From the NCBI GenBank assembly GCA_964530335.1, contig CAZGYG010000058.1:1-18956 (forward strand): a stretch of 18,956 bases of DNA, written 5' to 3'. Each line of letters starts with the position of its first letter. Within the stretch, counting starts at the first letter, position 1. The position numbers were made by a program, and so were the translations under genes. Below the pieces are notes generated by a model. That model ran no database searches. It worked only from the letters and a program-made list of their open reading frames with translations, and was not told the DNA's origin. Positions 7,352 through 14,351 of this stretch are shown in pieces. The stretch is from VGDP01 sp964530335. GTDB lineage: Bacteria > Pseudomonadota > Alphaproteobacteria > SP197.

Positions 7352-8352
7352 CGGTGACGGCGGGCGCGGCGGTGCCGGCGCCCGCCGGGCCGCTGCTCGA
7401 GGTCACCGGCCTCACGGTCAGTTTCGACGACGCGGGCGCACGGGTCCGCGTGGTCGAGGACGTCGGCTTCACGGTCGGCGCCGGACGCGCTGTCGGCCTG
7501 GTCGGCGAATCCGGGTGCGGCAAGAGCGTGACGGCCATGTCGATCCTCCGCCTCCTGCCGATGCCCCCGGCGCGCATCGAATCCGGACGCGTCCTCTTGG
7601 AGGGCGAGGACCTGCTGCGGCTCGACGCGGCGAGCTTGCGCGAGGTGCGCGGCAACCGGGTCGGCATGATCTTCCAGGAACCCATGACCAGCCTGAACCC
7701 GACGCTGACGGTCGGCTTCCAGGTGGCCGAGGTGCTCAGGCTCCATCGCGGGCTCGGTGGACGCGAAGCGCGGGCCGCGGCCATCGACATGTTGCGCCAA
7801 GTCGGCATCGGCGGGCCCGAGCGCCGGGTCGACCAGTACCCCCATCAGCTCTCGGGCGGCCTGCGTCAGAGGATCATGATCGCCATGGCGCTCATCTGCC
7901 GGCCCACGCTCCTCATCGCCGACGAGCCGACCACCGCGCTCGACGTGACGATCCAGGCCCAGATCCTCGACCTGCTCAGGCGCCTGCGGACCGAGTTCGG
8001 CATGGCGATGCTGCTGATCACCCACGATCTTGCCGTGGTCGCCGAGGTATGCGACGAGATCGTCGTCATGTACGCGGGCCGTGTCGTGGAGCGCGCGCCG
8101 GTGGATGCCCTGTTCCGCAGGCCGCGCCATCCCTACACGCACGGCCTGCTCGCGTCCTCCCGGCGCGGCGCGCGGCGAGGCGCCCCGTTGCCGGCGATAC
8201 CCGGGACCGTGCCGCCGCCCGGCAGCCGCGATGTCGGATGCGCCTTCGCCGATCGCTGCGCGCGCGTTCAGCCACGCTGTCGAACCGAGCGACCGCTGCT
8301 TGCCCCGGCCGATGCAACCCAGGCGGCGGCGTGCTGGAACCCCATGCCATGA
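7348..8352 (+). CDS. dppD: Peptide/nickel-type ABC importer ATPase, DppD/OppD family
   Basis: The 334-residue protein starts at the ATG overlapping the amidase stop. It has Walker A GESGCGKS (53-60), the Q-loop MIFQEPMTSLNP (Gln110), signature LSGGLRQR (168-175), Walker B LLIADEP (188-194) and the switch His226. The C-terminal extension contains RHPYTHGLL and a cysteine-bearing tail (GCAFADRCARVQPRC) typical of the oligopeptide ATPase subfamily. It forms a heterodimer with the following ATPase to power import. Its stop overlaps the dppF start (ATGA at 8349-8352). The signature uses LSGGLRQR where LSGGMRQR is commoner; this is a conservative change. Confidence 0.93.
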   Translation: MTVTAGAAVPAPAGPLLEVTGLTVSFDDAGARVRVVEDVGFTVGAGRAVGLVGESGCGKSVTAMSILRLLPMPPARIESGRVLLEGEDLLRLDAASLREVRGNRVGMIFQEPMTSLNPTLTVGFQVAEVLRLHRGLGGREARAAAIDMLRQVGIGGPERRVDQYPHQLSGGLRQRIMIAMALICRPTLLIADEPTTALDVTIQAQILDLLRRLRTEFGMAMLLITHDLAVVAEVCDEIVVMYAGRVVERAPVDALFRRPRHPYTHGLLASSRRGARRGAPLPAIPGTVPPPGSRDVGCAFADRCARVQPRCRTERPLLAPADATQAAACWNPMP

Positions 8353-9323
8353 CCGCGCCCGAGCCGTTGCTCCAGGTGGTCGACGTGACCAAGGCGTTCC
8401 CGGCGCGGGATGCCAAGGGCACGGTCCACGCCGTCAACGGCATAAGCCTGCACGTGATGCCAGGTGAAACGGTCGGTGTCGTGGGCGAATCGGGCTGCGG
8501 CAAATCGACCCTCGCGCGCCTGATGCTGCGGCTCATCGAGCCGACGTCTGGCACGATCCGCTTCGACGGGGAGGACCTGCTTGCGCTCGACCGGGCGGCA
8601 CTACGAGCGCGGCGGCGCGACATGCAGATCGTCTTTCAGGACCCCTATGCTTCGCTCGATCCTCGCCAAGCCATCGGGGCCATCCTCGCGGAGCCCCTGG
8701 TCATCCATCGGGTCGGCAACCGTGCCGCGCGCCGTGGCCGCGTCGCCGAGCTCCTTGCCCTGGTCGGGCTAGAACCTGGGGTGGCCTCGCGCTACCCGCA
8801 CGAGTTCTCCGGCGGGCAGCGCCAGCGCATCGGCATCGCGCGCGCCGTCGCCCTCGAACCCCGGCTCGTCGTCGCGGACGAGCCGGTCAGCGCGCTCGAT
8901 GTCTCGGTTCAGTCCCAGATCCTCAATCTTCTGGTCGAGCTCAAGTCACGGCTCGGGCTGTCGTACGTCTTCATCTCCCACGACCTGGGTGTCGTCGAGT
9001 ACATGAGCGATCGGGTTGCCGTGATGTACCTCGGACGTATCGTCGAGGAAGCACCCACGGAAGCGCTCTATCGCCGCCCGGCCCACCCCTATACCCGCGC
9101 CTTGCTCGCGGCGATCCCCGAGCCGGATCCGGCGCGCCGGCGCGAGGGCAGGGTCATCGGCGGGGAGATGCCGAACCCGGAGAACCCGCCGCCGGGTTGC
9201 GCGTTCCACCCACGCTGCCCTCATGTGACCGAGCGATGCCGGCGCGAGGTTCCGAAGTTCCGCACCCTGCCCGGCGGCAACCATCGCGTTGCCTGTCATC
9301 TCTACGAAAACGAAAACGCGTAA
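8349..9323 (+). CDS. dppF: Peptide/nickel-type ABC importer ATPase, DppF/OppF family
   Basis: The 324-residue protein has Walker A GESGCGKST (46-54), Q-loop IVFQDPYASLDP (Gln97), signature FSGGQRQR (153-160), Walker B VVADEP (174-179) and switch His211. The C-terminal oligopeptide-transporter domain has HPYTRALLAAIPEPDP and GCAFHPRCPHVTERC. It is the second ATPase and the last gene of the operon. It starts inside the dppD stop and ends in a lone TAA. All parts of a complete importer are therefore present in one operon: two permeases, one receptor and two ATPases. Confidence 0.93.
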   Translation: MTAPEPLLQVVDVTKAFPARDAKGTVHAVNGISLHVMPGETVGVVGESGCGKSTLARLMLRLIEPTSGTIRFDGEDLLALDRAALRARRRDMQIVFQDPYASLDPRQAIGAILAEPLVIHRVGNRAARRGRVAELLALVGLEPGVASRYPHEFSGGQRQRIGIARAVALEPRLVVADEPVSALDVSVQSQILNLLVELKSRLGLSYVFISHDLGVVEYMSDRVAVMYLGRIVEEAPTEALYRRPAHPYTRALLAAIPEPDPARRREGRVIGGEMPNPENPPPGCAFHPRCPHVTERCRREVPKFRTLPGGNHRVACHLYENENA

Positions 9324-9333
9324 GCGGGGTGAC

Positions 9334-9354
9334 GCTCGGCCTTGTCGACCGAGC
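9334..9354 (+). terminator. Weak hairpin after dppF
   Basis: A six-base stem gctcgg/ccgagc with a nine-base loop begins 10 bases after the dppF stop. No T-rich run follows, so it is not a classical intrinsic terminator. It is the only stem I see at the expected place for ending the importer transcript. Confidence 0.25.
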
Positions 9355-9413
9355 AGCACGGCCTCCCGTCCGCCGCCGCCGCAGGATACGACCTCGATGA
9401 ATGTGAATCGGCT

Positions 9414-9539
9414 CTAGGGTTCGGCCCGGGGACCGATCAGCATGTGCCCGTGCGCCGCGAGGAACAGCACAAACGCGAGCGCCCAGAGCGCGCCCGCGGC
9501 GGTGTTCGCCTCGGGCCACGCGCCGGCGCGCAAGGTCAT
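9414..9539 (-). pseudogene. Remnant resembling the C-terminal end of an NnrS-family membrane protein
   Basis: This minus-strand frame of 41 codons runs from ATG 9539 to TAG 9414. It encodes GALWALAFVLFLAAHGHMLI followed by GPRAEP. The pattern W-x-x-AF-x-LF, then a few residues and a PR near the terminus, resembles the last transmembrane helix and tail of NnrS, a haem/copper membrane protein linked to NO metabolism in proteobacteria. Upstream in the same frame the sequence (PIPEPGTSRPSTS) no longer looks membrane-like, and full NnrS proteins are about 400 residues. I read it as the 3' scrap of a gene truncated by rearrangement. It could instead be a genuine one-helix small protein. Recognition is by pattern memory only. 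Confidence 0.4.
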
Positions 9540-9570
9540 GGCGCTGGTCGAGGGCCGGGAAGTCCCGGGC

Positions 9571-10233
9571 TCAGGTATCGGACCACATGCGCACGAGGTT
9601 GGAAAAGGCCTTGGAAAGCGCGTCGAACTCGGGCGTCTTGCCGTGCTTCTTGAACAGGTCGCGGCGCGCCCGGTCGAGCTCGTACAAGAGCTCGCGCCGC
9701 GCGTCGTCGCGCACGTAGGACTGGGCCCAGCTCACGGCGGCCAGCCGCACCCCGCGCGTCACCGGCTCGACCCGGTGCAGCGTGGTCGAGGGGTAAGTCA
9801 CCATGTCGCCCGCCGCGAGCTTGAACGAACGCTCGGCGCCGCCCGTGTCGATGACCAGCTCGCCGCCGTCGTAGCTCTCGGGCGCGGACAGGAACAGCGT
9901 CATCGAGACATCGGAACGATGCCCGTGCATGAGCGCGTCGTCGACGTGGGGCCCATAGCCCATGCCCTGTTCGTAACGGCTGAAGCGAAAGGTCTGCAGC
10001 GCCTTCGGCCGGACGCCGAGGCGGAACGACGCGTTCTTGGTGACCGCCGCGGCGATGATGCTCGAAAGCTCCTTCTGCCGAGGGTCGCGGGCGTCAAGCT
10101 GCTGGTTCTTCTTGACCAGCTTGGCGTGCCAGCCAGCCGTGGCGCTCCCGTCGACGAAGGGCGCGTCCGCCAGCGCCTTCACGACCCGCTCCACGACCGT
10201 GGGCGCGATCGCCTTGACGATGCTCAGGATCAT
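9571..10233 (-). CDS. PKHD-type Fe(II)/2-oxoglutarate-dependent hydroxylase (YbiX/PiuC family)
   Basis: The 220-residue length matches this family. The product starts at ATG 10233 (MILSIVKAI). The iron ligands are visible as His96-x-Asp98 in YGPHVDDALM and His153 in TTLHRVEPV, with Arg163 in RGVRLAAVSW as the 2-oxoglutarate-binding residue. The DGGELVI segment (about 122-128) lies between them, as in relatives. Family members are soluble dioxygenases, often encoded beside iron-siderophore receptors; no such receptor is present here. The gene lies 64 bases downstream of the enolase-family gene on the same strand, so it may be the last gene of that group, though its ribosome site is weak (a gggggc stretch). 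The hydroxylated substrate is unknown. Confidence 0.88.
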   Translation of the reverse strand: MILSIVKAIAPTVVERVVKALADAPFVDGSATAGWHAKLVKKNQQLDARDPRQKELSSIIAAAVTKNASFRLGVRPKALQTFRFSRYEQGMGYGPHVDDALMHGHRSDVSMTLFLSAPESYDGGELVIDTGGAERSFKLAAGDMVTYPSTTLHRVEPVTRGVRLAAVSWAQSYVRDDARRELLYELDRARRDLFKKHGKTPEFDALSKAFSNLVRMWSDT

Positions 10234-10297
10234 CGGCGTCTGCCCCCGTTTCCCATTGCCGCTTGAGGATAAACGAAAGCCGTGTGCGGCGCGGCCC

Positions 10298-11425
10298 TCA
10301 TCGGAGAAGAAACGGTGCCAAGGCGGCATGATCGATCCGCAGCCCCAGTCCAGGTACCGAGGCGTCGAAGGCCGTACCGGGAACGATGGCTCCTCGCCTA
10401 TCGAATGTGATCGACGGCGCGGCAATATCGCGTGCGAGAAGGTGGACGCCATAGCCGCCCTCGAAGGCGACCAAGGAACTGCCCGCCGCCGCCGCCGCGG
10501 CAATGCCGGCCCGGGCGAGCACGCTCGTTTCTCCGACCTGGCAGCCTACGATGACAGGGATGTCGCGCGCCGCCGCGGCGCGCAGCAGCTCCAGCGTGCG
10601 CCGAAGTCCGCCCAGCTTGGAAACCCGGACGTTGAGAATCCAGCGGCCGTCCGGGCGCAGCGCGTCGAGGGTCGACAGCTTCGTCAGGCTCTCGTCCAGA
10701 ATCACGGGAACGCCCAACGCCGCGCCGACCCGATACAGACCATCGAAGTCGCCCGCCGCGACCGGCTCCTCGACCGCGAAGAAGGATCGGGGGAGCGCGC
10801 GCAACCCGGCGATGGCGGAACCAGGTTCCGCCCACAGATTGTTGGCGTCCAACCTGAGCCGTCCGGCCCGTCCCAGCACCAGTTCCAGCAAGCGCATGCG
10901 CCGGGAATCCGCGCGGCTGTCGCCGGAGAGCTTCAACTTGGCGTCGCGCATGCCTCTGGCGGCGAAGCGCAGGAGCTGCAGGGTGAACACGGGCACCGGG
11001 GCGATGCCCAATACGGCGGTCACGCGCAGCGCCTCGCGCGGGCGCGGCAGCCCAAGCAGGTCTTCGACCGGCACCCCTCGGCGCTGTCCGACAAGGTCGA
11101 GCACGGCCAGCTCGACGGCACAGAAGGCCGCCGGGTTGAGGTCGATGTCCGATGCCCGCGATGCCGCCCAGGCCTCCCATGCCGGGAGCCCGTCGACCAC
11201 ATCGCACAGATCGGCACGAACACGGGTCAAGACGTCCAACGCGCTTGCCACCGTCTCGCCGGTGACATAGGGCCGCGGGCAGCCCTCGCCGATGCCGACG
11301 CGCCCTTCCTCGTCCGTCGCCAAGACGACGATATTGGACGCCTCCGACCGTGCTGCGGCGGCGTGGCGAAACACGTGCCTGAAAGGGATGCGGACGCTAC
11401 CGAAGCGCAGCGATGTCAGGCGCAT
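10298..11425 (-). CDS. Enolase-superfamily enzyme, muconate-lactonizing/dipeptide-epimerase-like subgroup
   Basis: The 375-residue product starts at ATG 11425, 29 bases inside the end of the GH3 gene. It has an N-terminal capping domain (about 1-125) and a barrel with the K-x-K motif (Lys163, Lys165 in AKLKLS). Metal ligands are Asp193 (RLDAN), Glu219 (AVEEP) and Asp244 (VILDES), with Glu299 in GCQVGET late in the barrel. Relatives catalyse lactone formation, epimerisation of dipeptides or N-acylamino acid racemisation by proton abstraction next to a carboxylate. The second catalytic lysine, expected at the end of strand 6 in NIK-x-x-K-x-GG, is here arginine (Arg267 in NVRVSKLGG). The protein may therefore do one-sided chemistry or act differently from standard racemases. 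Reaction and substrate are not assignable; coupling to GH3 suggests an acyl-amino acid or related amide. Confidence 0.85.
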   Translation of the reverse strand: MRLTSLRFGSVRIPFRHVFRHAAAARSEASNIVVLATDEEGRVGIGEGCPRPYVTGETVASALDVLTRVRADLCDVVDGLPAWEAWAASRASDIDLNPAAFCAVELAVLDLVGQRRGVPVEDLLGLPRPREALRVTAVLGIAPVPVFTLQLLRFAARGMRDAKLKLSGDSRADSRRMRLLELVLGRAGRLRLDANNLWAEPGSAIAGLRALPRSFFAVEEPVAAGDFDGLYRVGAALGVPVILDESLTKLSTLDALRPDGRWILNVRVSKLGGLRRTLELLRAAAARDIPVIVGCQVGETSVLARAGIAAAAAAGSSLVAFEGGYGVHLLARDIAAPSITFDRRGAIVPGTAFDASVPGLGLRIDHAALAPFLLR

Positions 11426-13100
11426 GGTTTGGCTCGAGCGCGGCCGCCAGGAGATCGAACTTGCAGTCCCGGGCATACTGGAGCGTAAGCACCTTGAACT
11501 GCGCGTCGCGCTGCCCCCCGGCGACGGCCTGGCGGCGGAAGGCATCGCCAGTGCCAGGACGCAGCAGGACCAGTTGCAGCGGCTGCAGGCGGCCGCTGTG
11601 CCGCTTGGCGGCGTACTCGATGTTGGCGCCCTGGAGCGCGCGGTCGATGAGCGGCGCGACGTCGCCGCCTTTCGCCGTGCATCCAGGCTCAAGCTCCAGG
11701 AACAAGCGATATTGTGCCGCCGCCTCATCGGCAAGGCAGACGTAGAAGACGACGGCGAGATCCTGGGCCTGCGTCACGGCGAGGGCGACCTGCTCCTCGG
11801 CGAGTTTCTCCCCCGTGATGCTGGTGACGCCCAGGCCCTTGCGCACGAAGGCAAGCGTGGGCGTGGCGCCGATGCGCCCGGTCACCTCGAGTACGTCGTT
11901 CATGTCGTAGCGATAGAGGCCGCCGAAGGTCGTCACGAACACGTAGTAGCGGGCGCCGTCTTCCAGTTCGTGGAGCAGTCGGAAGCGGAGGTTGCCACGC
12001 TCCCGCTCCTCGACGGGCACGAATTCGAAGAAGACGTCCCCCAAAGTCGGCATGCCGAGGCCACGGACCGCATCGACGACGACGGTGCCACGCAGCTCGC
12101 TGGCGATGTAGCCGAACTCGATGACCCGTGCCTGATCGGGGAGCCGGCGCCTAAGGAGCTCGACCGAGGGCCGGCAGCCGCCGCCGGTCCACGTCACCGT
12201 GGCCGCCAGCCGAGGCCAGAACTCCGCGAAGCTCGCAGGCCCGCCGCGATGTGCCACGAGAGCCAACTCGCGTGCCCGATCAGGGTCGGCCCGCAGCCGG
12301 TTCCGGATCGCCGAAGCCAGCGCCGGCGGCAGTGTCGTGAGTTCCCGGCACGCCCCCGTGGCGATCTCGTGCACGAAGCGGTCGAATTCGGCGTGGATGA
12401 CATCGAACAGCCGCAGCAGGGTCGAGGGGTTGGCCGTAGCGAGACCGGTGATGTCGCGATGCTGCAGACCGAGGCGCGCGATCACCGCGTAGCGCGCGTC
12501 GTAATCGGCGATCGCGGAAACTTTCGCCGGCAAGGCATACTTGGCCCGAACCACACGGGGCATCGAGTCATAAAGAACGCCGCTCACCGAGCCGATGGGC
12601 GTTCCGTCCGCCAACGAGTCTTCCTGCGACGACCCGGTGATGGCCAGGACGCGGCCGGCGTACAGCGCGCAGGCGCGATGCTGTGCCAGGGCCATGGCTC
12701 TCAGGTTGCGCGCTGTCCTGCGCACGACCTCTCTCGTGACGGGCAGCAGCTTGGGCTTGGCGGTCGTTCCGCTGGTTCGCGCGTACATCAAGCATGGCTC
12801 GGCCACCAGAACCGGCGCTCCGGTCGAGATCTGGCGGTCCACCAGCGGGCGCAGGTCTTCATAACCGTGCACCGGAACCGCGGCCTGATAATCCGCGGGA
12901 CTGCGCAGGCGCGCGAAGCCGAACCGGGCGGCGAATTCCGTCTCGCGCTGATGCCGCAGGATGGCACCCAGCGTTTCGCACTGGACCGCCCGCGGATGAA
13001 CGGCCTGCCTCAGGAGCGCGCGCAGGGCGGCGCGCCCCTGGGTCGCCATGGCGGCGGCGAATGCCGCATCGGCCCCAAGCCTAGCGAGTTCGCGAAGCAT
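11397..13100 (-). CDS. GH3 auxin-responsive-promoter family acyl-adenylating enzyme
   Basis: The 567-residue product starts at ATG 13100, 20 bases inside the end of the desaturase gene; longer starts would run through that gene. GH3 marks are the phosphate-binding loop TSGTTAKPK (109-117), WTGGGC (304-309), the acyl/adenylate motif YIASE (331-335), GLYRYDMNDVLEVTG (394-408) and KGLGVTSITGEKL (421-433). Plant GH3 enzymes activate carboxylic acids such as indole-acetate or jasmonate with ATP and join them to amino acids. Bacterial GH3 relatives are mostly uncharacterised. No signal peptide or membrane helix is evident. The product should be an acyl-adenylate passed to an amine, and the overlapping neighbours point to a lipid-like acid as acyl donor. 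That last step is inference. Confidence 0.88.
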   Translation of the reverse strand: MLRELARLGADAAFAAAMATQGRAALRALLRQAVHPRAVQCETLGAILRHQRETEFAARFGFARLRSPADYQAAVPVHGYEDLRPLVDRQISTGAPVLVAEPCLMYARTSGTTAKPKLLPVTREVVRRTARNLRAMALAQHRACALYAGRVLAITGSSQEDSLADGTPIGSVSGVLYDSMPRVVRAKYALPAKVSAIADYDARYAVIARLGLQHRDITGLATANPSTLLRLFDVIHAEFDRFVHEIATGACRELTTLPPALASAIRNRLRADPDRARELALVAHRGGPASFAEFWPRLAATVTWTGGGCRPSVELLRRRLPDQARVIEFGYIASELRGTVVVDAVRGLGMPTLGDVFFEFVPVEERERGNLRFRLLHELEDGARYYVFVTTFGGLYRYDMNDVLEVTGRIGATPTLAFVRKGLGVTSITGEKLAEEQVALAVTQAQDLAVVFYVCLADEAAAQYRLFLELEPGCTAKGGDVAPLIDRALQGANIEYAAKRHSGRLQPLQLVLLRPGTGDAFRRQAVAGGQRDAQFKVLTLQYARDCKFDLLAAALEPNHAPDIAALR

Positions 13101-14043
13101 TCGATGCCACCGTGCCGGGCCGCAGAAACGGTGCCGCCAACTGGCCCAGGAAGCCGCGCGGATACTCCGGATCGAGCAGGCCCAGATCGGCGACGTGACG
13201 GTCGCTCGGTCGGAAGTACGTGCCGAAGAGAAGGTCCCAGAAGACGAAGTTGTTCGCGTAGTTCGTATTCGACTCCTTGGCCGTCCTGGCGTGGTGCCAA
13301 CGATGGACCTCCGGCCCACTGATCACGTAGTTGAACCAGCCCAGGCGCACGTGGCAGTTCGAGTGTTGGAGCAGCCCGCTCGTCGCGTAGAACACGAAGT
13401 AGTAGGCGAGCGCCTCGGCCTTGAGTCCGAGCAGGATGAAGGGCAGGGAGTCGAAGAAGAATTGCAGTCCCTTATCCACGGGATGGAAGCGGAACACGTT
13501 GAGCGAATAGAGCAGGCGCGGCTCATGATGGATGGCGTGGAATCGCCACAACGGTCGCCATTCATGCGAGAACCTGTGCAGCCAATAGCGCCCGAGGTCG
13601 CCGGTGGCCGTCTTGGCGAGAACTTGTAGCCATATCGGCCAATATGCAGGCCAGATGTCCCAGATCACGCCTGCGCTCGCTCCGAGGCCCAGCGCGGCCG
13701 ACACGGCGATCCAGCCCAGCGCCAGCGGCAGGGCGAGCTGGACAAACACCATGAACAACCCGTCATTCGCGACGTCGGCCGCGGCGGGCCGCCAGGCGTC
13801 ACGATACGGAATGAGCCGTTCCCCCGTCAGAACCAGCATGGCGCTGACAGCGCTGGCGAGCAACGCCGCAGGCAGGGGGGAAAGTCCGAGCCCGATCAGG
13901 AAAGACAGCGACGTCAAGCCCGCCGCCATGACAAACGGGTAATAGATCCAGCCGATCAAACGGGTGACGTCTGGGCGCGAAGCGTGCGGTGGCCCTGCGC
14001 CCGGGTCTCCGGGGGCTGTTGGTTCGGCCCCGCGCGCAGCCAT
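13081..14043 (-). CDS. Sterol desaturase/fatty acid hydroxylase superfamily membrane di-iron enzyme
   Basis: The 320-residue protein has several membrane segments (roughly residues 30-52, 57-73, 95-120, 130-145 and 197-222). It carries the histidine clusters of the superfamily: HRFSH (156-160), HAIHH (169-173), His187, HSNCH (227-231) and HRWHH (247-251). These bind two irons that activate oxygen to hydroxylate or desaturate lipids at the membrane. Bacterial members act on fatty acids, carotenoids, sterol-like lipids or ether lipids, so the substrate cannot be named. It is the first gene of the minus-strand group. The ATG at 14043 is preceded by a good ribosome site (aggag, minus strand 14055-14051). 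Confidence 0.9.
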   Translation of the reverse strand: MAARGAEPTAPGDPGAGPPHASRPDVTRLIGWIYYPFVMAAGLTSLSFLIGLGLSPLPAALLASAVSAMLVLTGERLIPYRDAWRPAAADVANDGLFMVFVQLALPLALGWIAVSAALGLGASAGVIWDIWPAYWPIWLQVLAKTATGDLGRYWLHRFSHEWRPLWRFHAIHHEPRLLYSLNVFRFHPVDKGLQFFFDSLPFILLGLKAEALAYYFVFYATSGLLQHSNCHVRLGWFNYVISGPEVHRWHHARTAKESNTNYANNFVFWDLLFGTYFRPSDRHVADLGLLDPEYPRGFLGQLAAPFLRPGTVASNASRTR

Positions 14044-14347
14044 CGGTGAACTCCTGTCGTTGGACCGGCGGGACCGCTACGTTGCTTCGCAACACGGATA
14101 CACCATATTTCCGAGAAGTCCTCCAGGTTCGCGAAACGTACTCCCGGTATCCGGAAGGACAAAGCCGCTTCAATGAGTCGTGGAACTACCGCCTTCCGGC
14201 CGCGCAAGACCCGAATCGGGATTGGCGATTGCATTCCCGGCGGGGCAAGATGGCTCCGGCCACGGCGATGGAGGCTGGAATCGTGCCCTGCGGCTGCGTC
14301 ATGGACTTCGACCACCTCAACGTGATCGGGGACGCCGGGTGCGCCCC
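14044..14347. other. Divergent intergenic region between the GH3 group and the hydrolase gene
   Basis: These 304 bases must hold the promoters for both directions. The part at 14080-14115 is more AT-rich than its surroundings. It contains a perfect inverted repeat gttgc-ttc-gcaac (14081-14093) and a poor plus-strand promoter candidate, TTGCTT (14082-14087), 16 bases, CATATT (14104-14109). No clear minus-strand promoter was found. The stretch 14250-14351 holds a short frame described separately. I see no RNA gene or full-length protein gene here. Confidence 0.4.
14051..14055 (-). promoter_or_regulatory. Shine-Dalgarno for the desaturase gene
   Basis: On the minus strand these bases read aggag, seven bases before the ATG at 14043. 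This supports that start and marks the desaturase as the first translated gene of the GH3 group. Confidence 0.6.
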
Positions 14348-14351
14348 ATGA
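14250..14351 (+). CDS. Possible 33-codon leader ORF or gene remnant coupled to the hydrolase gene
   Basis: An ATG at 14250 opens a frame encoding MAPATAMEAGIVPCGCVMDF and about a dozen more residues. It ends at a TGA that overlaps the next start (ATGA at 14348-14351), the same arrangement used between true genes in this window. A gggg stretch lies just upstream. The composition (no run of Arg/Pro shadow residues, three Cys) is less shadow-like than most chance frames in this GC-rich DNA. I do not recognise the sequence. It could be a translated leader, the tail of a decayed gene, or chance. Confidence 0.25.
   Translation: MAPATAMEAGIVPCGCVMDFDHLNVIGDAGCAP

Noticed and set aside
9371..9380. 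CCG-type trinucleotide run near 9371-9380
   Set aside because: Only a few units in GC-rich DNA; no sign of a functional repeat.
9442..10266. Plus-strand open frame opposite the oxygenase gene
   Set aside because: Antisense to a gene with complete iron and 2-oxoglutarate residues; no independent support.
11292..13322. Plus-strand open frame of about 676 codons opposite the GH3 gene
   Set aside because: No recognisable domain, and the minus strand carries all GH3 motifs in order; taken as a shadow.
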